64,000 nt of DNA from Dipteris shenzhenensis. Its lineage: Eukaryota > Polypodiophyta > Polypodiopsida > Gleicheniales. The stretch lies in NCBI GenBank assembly GCA_047967505.1, contig CM106541.1; one strand, given 5' to 3'. Both the position numbers and the translations under genes were made by a program. Under the pieces are notes generated by a model. It was not told where the DNA came from. It saw only the letters and a program-made list of their open reading frames with translations, and ran no database searches. Shown piece after piece: positions 49,601 through 61,500 of the stretch; the first letter of the stretch is position 1; each line of letters starts with the position of its first letter.

Positions 49601-52600
49601 AGCGTGTTCAGAGGTTGATCCAAACACTCTCATGCCTTGAGACTCAACATGACTCAGAGGCTCACATCTCAGCATGGCTACATGACCATCTCATAGGTCT
49701 AGGAATACACCAACATCCTGGAACTCGGCTAGGCCTGATGAAGAGACCCTATCAAAGCCAATACATGGCTCCCACAATACACCCCTCTTGGCTCCAAAAC
49801 AGGGTGACATGTAGCCACACACCATAGATAGCAAAAACATCATTTTAGGAGGACTATCCAAGGTTGAGAACCTTTTTTGACTCAAAGAGATTATTACATT
49901 CAATTTTTGGGGGTTATCTTGGGCAGCGTACCCATATATATGAAGCTCATGGACATATTTTAGAAGACACATTCGTCATCCTTATCTACCTTCTGAGGGA
50001 TGGATAGATTTCGGAGATGAGCAGTGAGAGCAAAAGTTGGTGTCGGAGTGTCATCTTCTTCTTCTTCACTAGTGGCAGCTGCAACCAAGTTAGCATGCTC
50101 CTTGGATTGTTGTTTGGCAAGCTTTTGAAAACAACGGTCCTCTGTATGGCCAAGCTTCTTACAATACGTACATTTGAAAGGTTTGAATGGATTCTTGCCC
50201 TTGGAATATAATACCTGCTCCTCATGGTCATCTTTGTGCCTTCGTTCATGATCGAGAAGCATTGCAACCATTTCATCAAATGACATATCCCATGCTACTC
50301 GAAGCGTATGATATCACGAAACTGAGGAATATCCTCAATGCTGGAAAAGGAGGACAGCCACCTGATCATCTACTCATCTTCCCCAACAGGGGCCTTTAAA
50401 GCAGCAAGTTGGGTGATGAGGGATTCCATATGATTCAAATGAGCATTAAGAGAATCTTCATGCTTCATATGGAGCTTAAAGAATTCCTATCTAAGAACAC
50501 TTTGGAATTGATAATTTTATTGCCAAATCCCACAATTCGGCTGAAGTGTGAGCTCAGAGCAAAGGCTAGAATAGTATGGGTTGTAGCAGCAGCTTAGCTT
50601 GCAGTCGGGGCAAAAAACAGTCAAGAAAAGGCATCGGACTAGTTGGAATAGCGAGGCAGCAGCTCATGTTGCAGTCGGGACAGATGGCAGCATTCTTGAG
50701 GTGAGAATAGCAGCAGCAATAACACTCTTCAAGTAGGTTGTTTCTTCAAAAAAGGGCTCCAAATGAGGTTGTTTTAGGGCGACCAGTAGTAGAAACGTCT
50801 CGACAACAGTAAGCAACTATTCCCTTCACAGATTCGCCCCCAAAACAACCAAAACGAGCTGTCTTTGAGCAAAAAACGGGTTGCTTTTGAGCAAAAAAGG
50901 AGCTGTCTTTTCCTCTACGAAGACGCCCACTAATGCCCACAACAATGGTGACCAAGTTGCTCCAAGTCTAAGCACAAATCTGCAGCAAACTTGAGGCTGA
51001 TAGTCGCGGCTGAAATCTGCCACAAATTATGTAGCAACTCCACAAAAACAGCTCCAAAGTCGATGTAGATCATCAGCTCATGGAGAGGCTAAGGGTGAAG
51101 GAAGAAGGAATGCCTTCCAAGAGGAAAGAGGGAAAGGACTAGGAGAAAGAAGGATGGAGGAAGAAAGAAAGGGAGGAGGAAGGATGGCTCTGATACCACA
51201 TGAAGGAACATGGTGGAGAGGGAGAGGGAGAGGGAGAGAGAGGATAATACTCAAATGGAAACATAATGAAAGGGAAAGGAAATGGAAATGAGCAATAAAC
51301 CAAACTAGAAAGACTCACATTGATAAAGCTTGATGTAGACTCTTTGATGTGTATAGATGTGACACACAAGTACAATCATATATAGGGTAGGACACATGCT
51401 AGAATACCAAAGTGTATATGGGATATCTCCCAATATGACACGTGGCACTCACACATAAGACTCTACTAGAACTCCTAGTAGAACACAATAAAACACAATC
51501 AACTTGGCTTCATGTTCTACAGTCGACTACAGGGAACTCGACAAAATCACCATCAGCAATAAATTTCCCATGCCTCGCATAGAGTATATCTTAGAACGCT
51601 TAAATGGTGCTAAGTATTTTTCAAAGATAGACCTTAAGAGCGGTTATCACTAGGTCCGCATCTTTGACGCTGACATTCCAAAGACAAGACCAGATGATGG
51701 AGGAGCTGAAAAGGGAGAATGCAGAAACCAGAAAGGTGATGCAGGAACTGCAAGAGAGCTTCAAGGCCAGGAAGGATGGGGCAAAGAGCAGCCGGGGTGG
51801 AGAAGATAACGAGGCAGCTTCCTAGGCCAAGAAGGATGCAGAGAGCCGCCACGGTGGAGCAAGTTCCAGCCACCACGGTGGAGCAATTTGCAGTAGCCAC
51901 GGTGAGGGTTGTTTTTTTGAAAGATTGTTGGAAGTCCAAAGAGCAAGCTACAATACCCTGCAAGAAAATCACGATAGATGTTTGCACAAGCTTGCTATGG
52001 CTTTCGACAGTTTTCGGGGTGCACCAGGCTTGAGGGTGGCCGGTCGGCGCCTTTGGTCTTGAAGGGACACCGTCAATGCCCGTTCCTATGCCAAGAGATA
52101 GTGTAATGTTTGGATCTAGCACTTGTAGTTCTCCTGAGTCTTGACGTTCTGTGCTTCTGCGTGCGCCTTTTGCTCTAATGCTATTCTGAGGCGACTCCAC
52201 TTTGTCAGCCTAGTTCATGAGTGTTTGGACCAGGGATTTGCTAGTAGTAAAGATCTCATCCTTGAGCTTTGTGATTGCTAGCTCATGGCTGACTTGTATG
52301 GTTTTTGTTTTCAAGCATTAATAGAAAGCCTTTTTTCTAGAAAAAGAAATGCCCAAAAAGTCTGTAAATACGACACTATTTTTGGCATCCTGAAATCTCA
52401 ATCCTTTGATTGAAAACGGACCATCGCAACAGTGGAGCATGATATAGTCACTTGTAATGTTAGGGTTGGAGATAATGACCCTAACATGAGGCACCCCATA
52501 CTTCTCGACTGCCTTTGCTATTTGAAGTAAGTGTAGGAAGGGGGAGCAACTCAGTGATGACCTAGATGTTGTACAACACTGTACATACATAGAAACGTGG

Positions 52601-55450
52601 GTGGAGGGAAGGATATATGGAGGGATTTATGGATGGAGAGCGTATGGAATGCTTTACGGAAGGTGTGCAGTAATGGTTTGTATGGAAGGGGTATACGGAA
52701 GGCTGAACGGACGGGTGCAAAGTGGTACGATGACAAGGCTGGAAAGATTGTATGGAAGGGCAATGTCTATCGTACATTCGTACAAAGGAAACATGGCCCT
52801 ATCGTATGATTTGTAGGGGTAGACACGGTGAGGGGGGAGGCTCATGGCGAGGTGAGGCAAGGAGAGATGTATGCACATAGAGCAACAGGGTGTATGGGGA
52901 GCAATGTAAACTTAAATTATAAAACCCATGACGTTGCTAGTATGTAATAGAAATGGAAGAAATCGATCATTGTTGCTAATAATAGTGCATGGGGTTGCCC
53001 CAATGTGATTGTGATGTTTTTCAAGAAGCTGCTTATTGAGTCAATGAAATGGGGCATTTGTTTTAAGTGAAAACAACCAAGAATTGAATAAACATCTTGG
53101 TGAGATTTGTTCAATCATGCTTTAAAACATAGGTAATTGTTGTGAGTTTACATAGATTTGTACCCATCTTGTTTTGCATTTTTGAGTGTTTTGCAGTCCT
53201 CAATGATTTGCATAGGAGCTTTGAGGAGGTGCAGCGCAGGGAAGATGTGGAAGCTGTTGTCATAAGAGGTATGATCACATTTACATTTTTAAAAAATGCT
53301 TTTAATAAGCCTATTGTTTGAGTTATAAAGATCAACAAACATTTCTTGGTGTCTTTTTTTATAGCCAAATGTTTTGGCTGTCAATATCTGTTGTTTTCAT
53401 ACTTGAATGTATAATATTTTCTTTTTTGTCAATATTATTATTAAACCAATGGCTGGGCAACTGAAATTTTTATATTACAAAAAACAATCAAGGTCTAATG
53501 ATCAAAACACATTGCCCAAAAAAAAAAAAAACTAATGATCAAAACACAAGAATATACTGTTTGTAGGAAATGAGAACACAGTGATTCTCCAAAACATGTT
53601 TAATATGCAATGTACAAGGTTTTTGACATGATAAATGTGCTGAAATCCACTTTTGAATACTACTCAACACCAATGGAAATCCTCTTGACGGAAATTAGGT
53701 GGAAAACCTGCCCTCAAAGTGGAGCATCCTAACTCATACTGGAAGCTTTTTAAGGGTCTTGTAGGTACCTCAAGAAAATGTGCCAGTAAATACTATAGCT
53801 CTAGGTCAAGATCTCGTAGTGGATTGTGGAAGAAAGAGCAAGATTGATTTACATCACTTCAGGTTCATCTAGTAGTAAGATCAAGGAGTATTTGTTGTTT
53901 TATTTCTTGCCAATAAGAAGAAGTTGTTGAATTTTCTTGTTAAAGAAAAAGAGAAATCTTTTCTTTGCATGCTCTCTGGATGATGTTCCCTTCTCACACT
54001 TCAGGCTTGTGCATGCTTCTATGGACCCTTCTTGGGAGATACTAGCGAGTATTGCAGCGTGGCATATCTAGAGAGCTAGATGTATAGAGGCCTTGGATGT
54101 ATTACAGGTCCACCCTCCTCGCACCTTGGCCAGCATTTGGACATATACTATTCATACGATGATGCCTACAAGCATGCAGGGGACATCACAAGCAGCTTCT
54201 TCCTTAGGGAATGGAGGGGCTCCCCCTTCTTTTTGGAGTCTACAGCAGGGTTGAGATGGCACTTTAGCCTCAACTTTGGTTTATTTCTTGTTCAATCTGA
54301 AGAGTTTTTTATTGGCCCTTCTAGGTTGTTTTTCTCACGCTTGCATGATGTATTTTTGCCTTGAGCTCGCTCTTGCGGGTTTTGTTTATACTTAAGTTCT
54401 TTTCTCGTGAAAAGAAGAAGAAATCTTTTCTCTCTTTAGTTTTCTTGTCCATAAGAGATTTAAGTTTGATTTCTTGTGGGATAAAGGAACACACCAAAAC
54501 GTTTGAGTGGAGAGATTAGGTCTTCTTTCAGCATGGCTAGTTCTAGTGAGATTTAACTCTCAGCCCAGGGAGCCTTTGACCAAGCTAGTCGAGAGTTGGA
54601 TGCCTTGAACACAGCATAATATACTATGTCAGAGTCGTGCTCACACAGAAGCGTGATTTCTAGTCGAATGACTTAAACTTAGAATTTTAGAACTTTTATA
54701 AACTCCACATAGAAATACCTCAACTTTAAATGCATTCACACCACATAACAACAGGAAAATAAAAGAGTCAACCCCAGGACACATTGGGATAGAGGTGGAG
54801 GAGATAGCTGACATGCGGGCAGCCTAGATTAATGAGAGAGAGACGCCGAGACAACCTGCGGCACGGAGTGTGACCAAAGCACACTCTATTGAGGTCTGTC
54901 CTATCACAACTTTCCTCAGGGGAGACCGCTCGAGATGAGGGGTTACTCTCACATAGCCCAGTGGGTTCAAAGATCAAGGAGACCATGCCCCCCTTTGCCA
55001 CCACAGGATGAGACAGCCCAACAGACGTAGATCCGAGACATCTTCGCCGCTCTTAGATGAGCCACCACGGTGCCGGGCTTCGGTTTCTGAGCCTGAGTCT
55101 CAGCTCTTAGCATACTTCAGCTCTTAGTTAGTTGCTAGTCTCTGGGTTATATCTGATTTTGCTCGACCTATTGAGCTCTGTAGATCAGTTTTAGCAGTTT
55201 AGCAGTCTTAGCACTCAGCAAGGGCCTTAGCAGGCCCTTTGCTCCAGCCCATTGAGGGTTGTATGAGATCATCCTTTTGGTGTACTTTGTACCTTGTCCC
55301 ATAGGCCCGCAAGGCCTTTCGGGATAATACATCTTTCTTTCTTTCTTTCTCTCTCTCTCTCTTTCTCTCTCATAGTGCCATGAGGGCCTCTACAAACGTT
55401 AATCTCTCTCTCTCTCGCTCTTGTAGTGCCGTGAGGGCCTCTGCAAATGT

Positions 55451-55503
<53 letters not shown>

Positions 55504-58500
55504 TCTCTCTCTTTCTTAGCCCACCCCTCACCCCACCCCAGCTCACCCCTCAGCCCAAACCCCGCCTCAAACGCACTGAACGGGGGGGGTTGCCCCCTGT
55601 CGTTGAGGCCTTGCAAAGGCCACCACCTCCACCTGAGGCGCCGCGGGCACTGCTCGCCTCCATTTGTAGCAGCTGCGTGGGACTGCTCCGTGCACCAGCA
55701 TAGACAAGGGGATGTGCAAGACCCCACCTCCACGTATGGGGGATGCCTTCACCCCCTGCCTATCATCGCGGCACTCCCTCAGCACCCCGTCTCACTTCTA
55801 CACACTACCAGTTTTCCGTCTCTGTCTCCCAGCCCCCCGCCTCTATTTGGATCACTTGCATTGCCTTAAGGGCCCTCTACAACAGCTCGCCATCAGTTGG
55901 GACTCACATTGCCCAAGAGGACTGCAATCCTCAGCTCCAAACAACAAAGCAGTGAAGCCAATTAATCAAGACAGAAAAAAAAGAAGATTATTTCAAGCTA
56001 GAGCTCTCATAATGTAAGTTCAATGAAGTCAACTTCAGCTTCAGCTTCAATTTCAGCAGAGTTCTCTCATATACATCAGTTATAATTGAGGGATTCAAGT
56101 TTGGAGATGGATAACTCATCGGATAAGAAAACACATGGGGAGAAATAACAAAAATATAGTGCTATTGGGGCAAATATCCAGAAAGTAGATGTCAGCAGCT
56201 AAGGACATTATCAAAATACAAGACGCCAAGATTGAGTCCCTACAGAAAAGGATTGGAGAAACCAAGGGAGGTGGGAATTAAGAGACTATATGCAGAAGGA
56301 TTTCAACAAATGGAAGGAGGAAATGCAAGCAAAGTGGAAAACTCAGCTGAAACAAATGCAGGAAGATATGACTCGGAAATTGAAGAAAAAGCCAGCCACC
56401 ATGCCTCACTTCTACAGGATTTGGAAGGTCAAGTTGCCTCACTTATATAGGTTTTGAAAGGTCAAGTTGCCACACTCAAAGCTTAAAATGAAGCACTAAA
56501 GGCATGCATGCAGCGGGAGGAGGAAAGAAAGAAAGAAAGAAAGTTTATTAAAGTCTACAAAAGAACGATGGATAGAAAACTTATACAATGAGCAAAAGGG
56601 TGGAGCTACTAAACGAGCATCCTAACCCATGCTAGAGAATTGTTTAGGACATAGTTAATGTCATGATCTTCAATGTCACCATAGTCAATACAATACAACA
56701 CACACGTGGCATGAAACGTCAAAGTATGTCCGGTGACGGGCTAGGATGTGTAGGCAAAAAACCATGATAGATCGTTGTCTACTGTCTTGAAGTGTGGTCG
56801 GTCGTGATCTCCTGGCAACGGCTCTATGCCTGGCAAGTGCCATAGTAACCCCAGTCGGTTATATCCTAGGTCTAAACATAGATGAGATGTCAACGAGCGT
56901 GATGTGTGCATTTGTCCTCTGTCGAGTGTGTCGCGTCTCGGTCTAGGGGTTTGTCTTACCTGCTATCTGTGATCATGGAGATAGCTGGGAGAACCCTGTG
57001 ATCACACTCTGAGATGGGTCTGATAAGGTCTCCCATCCCTGTCTCAGTGATCTGATGAGACGTTCTTGATGTCAAACCGCCTCATAAATGAAAGCAACGA
57101 GGCACCTCTAGTTTGGGTATGAGAGAAGTCTGGAAAGGGGCTCGAAGCCATCTCTGAAAAGGCAGTGGTATCATCCACGAATCTCGTAGTAGGTGGGGCC
57201 ACGGAAGGCGAAGTCCTCTAATTCGACCTCATGCCAATCACTCAGTGTGCAGATACAAGACTCTCTAGGGATCCCCTTTGCTTCTCCGCTCTCGATATGG
57301 AGTCGGTGCGATGAAACATGGAACTGCCCAATGGCAATCCTAAGTGAGTGTGGTAGGTGGATCTGAGTGTACCTTGGCGGGACAATGAACCCCTCCTTGG
57401 AGATGCGTAGGCAGTGCTCGGGGTCCGTATCTCAGTCTCACAGACAGTGGCTCCAGAGGTTTATGATCAGGGCGAGCTTATCCCAAGATGGCCAGTTTGG
57501 ATGGGAGTTAGGATAGGAGAGTCCAGGATTGGGATCTTGAACGTGTATGCCCCAGCGTGCAGACAGTACCGTCCGGCCATTTGAAGGAGGTTGACAGAGT
57601 GTCTTCTGGATGTAGACTCTTGGATTGTTGGAGGGGACTTCAACAACCTAGAATTTGGGGAGGACAGGCAGGGCGGTGCCTCCTTCTTTGAGATGCCAGC
57701 AGCAGAGCGGAGCACCTAGGAGTAGTTCATCTTCACCATAAGTGTGGCAGAGACCCGTGGCGAGAGCCAGAGTTCAGCAGGATACCTGGCAGCCTCCTCT
57801 TCTCTTTCGGACAGAGGAGACATGATGGACGGCTTGAGAGGCTAGACCGCTTCTACGTTGGGGATTGGGCACTGCACAGAGGCGACTCTACCGGGATTCT
57901 GGCAGGCACCACAATGTCAGACCACTCTCCAACAGTACTCCACTTAGAGCAGCCCCGCCGAGGTCTTCCCCAAAAAGGGGTCCACATTCCAGAGAACCTC
58001 CTGCAGGACGGGGAGATTCATCCGGTCATGGTAGAGATTTGGCAGCAGTCAGAGACGGCACCTTGCGAGGGGTGGGCTTCATGGGTGGTCGACGTGATCC
58101 AGAGGAGCAGTGAGGAGTTGCAGGCTCATGCCCTTAGACGGAGGGCTCTTCAAGAGCGCGAGTGGGCACTGTGGAGAGACCTCGCCTCCATAGAGGGGCT
58201 CAGGAAGCAGGACCCAGGATCCTAGTGGCTTAGTGGCAAGTTTGAGAGCGCATGCCTTGAGCTTCAGGACACGGAGATTCGGCGGGCTGAGTTCTCCTAT
58301 CACTCCTCCCGGGGCCGATGGGTACATCACTTGTTTGGCACTCGGAGATCAGGGATCAGGATGGGCGTATGCTTGGGCGAGAAATCACATTGGTTGGGCA
58401 CAATGGGACAATGGACCAGCTGGCTCCATTGGCAGATGGAACAGACTACCCATGGAGGCGGAGGCGAGGCTTGGCGCCTTAGCACATTTGCAAGGGGCAG

Positions 58501-61500
58501 GGCAGCGGATGAGAGAGATTGACCTAGCCATCCCTAAGTCCTTCACGTGTGGATGGACAACAGATGGTTAGGTCAGTTTTCTCGAACTCGTGTCCCTTTG
58601 AGGATGATGATGCAACGAGGTAGCACGTAGCTTGGTTTTTTCAGTGTAGGACCTGGAGGCCTACTCCAGGCACTCATTGAGAGAGACCTAGAGATGGATG
58701 GGAGCCTGGATGGGATTCATTGGTAGATGATCAGAGTGGTGGGACGTTGGGGAAGGAGTGGCATATTGATCCTTCTAGTATCCCAGAGTAGGATGCCCCC
58801 AGATGGCGCTTTTGGCTTTGGGAGGGTAGGCCCTTGAGGGAGGTCCAGTGGGATCCGGAAGAGTGGTTTTGGCCCTCTAGGGGAGGCCTTGCTGAGCAGG
58901 TGGACGAGGTGCCCTTCTTTTCCTACACCACACGGATTGGCAGAAGGTTTCAGATGGAATCTTTGACTTGGACCCCTTCAAGGAAGAGGCATTGGGTGGC
59001 CCAGAGAGTGCCCAAGGAGGTCCATTCTAGGTTTTGGACGCGGTTATGGTCCAGTTTGTGGTCGAGGAAGATCTCCTTCTTCTAGTTGGTCGCCCACGGA
59101 GGCTTGCCCATCGGCCTATGGTTGGAGCAGATGCGGGTGGAGGGGTAGTGTCATTGCTGCTCTGCTGGTTTTTTGGAGATGATCCCTCACTGCCTTTGGA
59201 GCTGTCGTAGCGCAGCGACGATTTGGATGGGAGCCCTCAGGATTATGACCCGTATGCAGAGCCTTCAGAGGGACTACACATGGGGGATGGTAGCCTAGTT
59301 GACTGAGGGAGGACATGCGTTCCAGATTGATGAGGTCTCCCCAGCTTACAGGATACAGGGTCAGAGCATTCAGAGGACAGAGCTCCATGAGGTGGTCCCT
59401 CCTGATAGCCTCGTTCCTCATTTTCCTCTGGAGGACAACGTATGGGAGGTAGTAGCCAATATCATATTGTGGAACATTTGGGTTGCTCGCTGCAGTCTGA
59501 TGATGGCTGAGCATCCGATTCCACCCTCGGCTACCTTGGTCACCATCTGATAGGATATCTACACCCTCCACTCCACCTGGGAGCGTGGGACCCCAGTTGC
59601 GAGGCGTGCTTGATTCTGCAAGGCTTGGCATGCGTGAGTTTTTTACATATTCACTCCGCGAGGGATTGGCTGGTTGTATAGTCCCCCCACCTAGCTGTTA
59701 GCCCTAGTACCAGAGATCCCCTATGTAGTGAGCTGGGTTTCTTTGGAACAGGCCGGGTTTTTTCTTTCAGCCTTATCTAGTTTTTTCCGTACTCAGCACC
59801 TTCGGGGCTGTTTTGTATGAAGTCTTTCAAGCATTAATCGAAGGTTATTTTCTTTGCAAAAAAAGAAGCGAGATGTATCCTATTTCCGTGTGTTCGGGTG
59901 CGATGCCCTTGTTCACATTCCGAAGAAGCAGAGGGGGAAGTTAGATGTGGAGTCCACCCAGATGATCTTTGTCAGGTACAATTCCCAATCCACAGGGTAC
60001 CGGCTGTATGATCCTTCCAAGAGGGAGATTATCCTCAGCAGGGATGTTATCTTTGAGGGAACCTGCGCGATGCTGCGGCATTAGATGTTTAACCAAGGTT
60101 GGTAAGCCAAAAGGTAGTAATAATCCAAGAGTCCAAGGGTGGCACCTAGCTAGTTCAGGCTACAAAACCACCCTGAGGTCGCCAAGGAGACCTCTGTCCA
60201 TTAATTTCCACCCAAGCCCTTTGTGTAATTCTTAATCCCTCCCCTAGTCTTTCATTGCATACTTAGCAAGCATTTGGTTATCTTGGGAGCTGCATTTCTG
60301 AATGTGATACAGTCCACAAGAGGCTAGCAAAGCATGCTCAATCCTTTGGAGCAATGGATGAGGACCATCGATCCATGCAATTTAGTATGTAAGCTCAATT
60401 AAAGGCAGAAGACATCAATTAGTATGTATTTCATCATGCTAGACATGATCATCAGTAAACTAAATTTGTGCCTTCGTTGTAAGCTCTATCGTATCCGTCT
60501 GCCATTGCTCTTCTCTACTGTTCTATCGATTGACTCAAGAGCTCTCTGGTTTTCACTTTGCACCTTGCACTTTGCAAGATAGGCTCTAATCCGTCTGCTC
60601 TTATTAAGGTTTACCCTCTGCTGACATTTGCAAAATTTTCCTTTCAGGGATGGAGTTTGTCATCTACACTCTCTGCTTGGACAGATTGGCCGACTTGCAT
60701 AACCCACTGCCCCATTCATAGAAACCAATCTTACATTCATAGATTCCAAATCATTTGACAAAGAGGAAATCTATTTTGGCATACGCATTTCAACTAGTTA
60801 AGGGCCACAATTTATGTAGCCTTTATCATACTCAAGAAAAAACAAACACCCTACCCATTTCCTCGAACCTCCCAAAGATCTGCCTTCCATCCTTCCTAGT
60901 AAGGAATATCTTTTGCTAGGATAAGTTGTAACTGATGAAATGTCTTTTGAGACAATGCACTGATTTCCAAATTGATTTAACTATACTACCCCTTGGCTGA
61001 GTGGTGGAATGTCTGTGAAGTTCTGCTGATATCGATTGAGTAACCTATATTTAGAGTGGCCTTCTATCGTTGGTCTTGTAGATGCCTGTAAATTAGAGCG
61101 GTATAAAGTGTAAGTGGAAGAAGTTATTCCCTCAGAAACAGGCTAAAGAGCGAGTTTCCTTCAATATAGAGGTTAGCTCGAGAGGAAAGCATGTAAACTG
61201 TCCCATAAGCCATTGAAAAATACATGCGATGCCCTTCCCTGGGATTTTCCATGGAGATGTCCTTGATAATTCAAGGTATAAAGGCAAGTGTAGAAGAGAC
61301 ATTACAAAAGAAATTGTACGTCTTTGTTTCTTTGGTACATCAGTGTGAATCAGTGTTCTATATGAAATCGCAGTTCTCTGTGTGAAATTGCAGTTATCAG
61401 TTATCCTTGTGAAATTGGCAGCATTCTGTGACAGACCTCACCGTTGTTACTTCTGTAACATGCATTGTTGCGAAGGCACCTTGTTTACTTGAGAAAAATA

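Noticed and set aside
51634-52200. 188-codon - strand frame
   Set aside because: Low-complexity Leu/Ser/Thr-rich translation opposite an AG-rich repeat of GAGCAA/CCACGGTGG phrases. No domain recognised.
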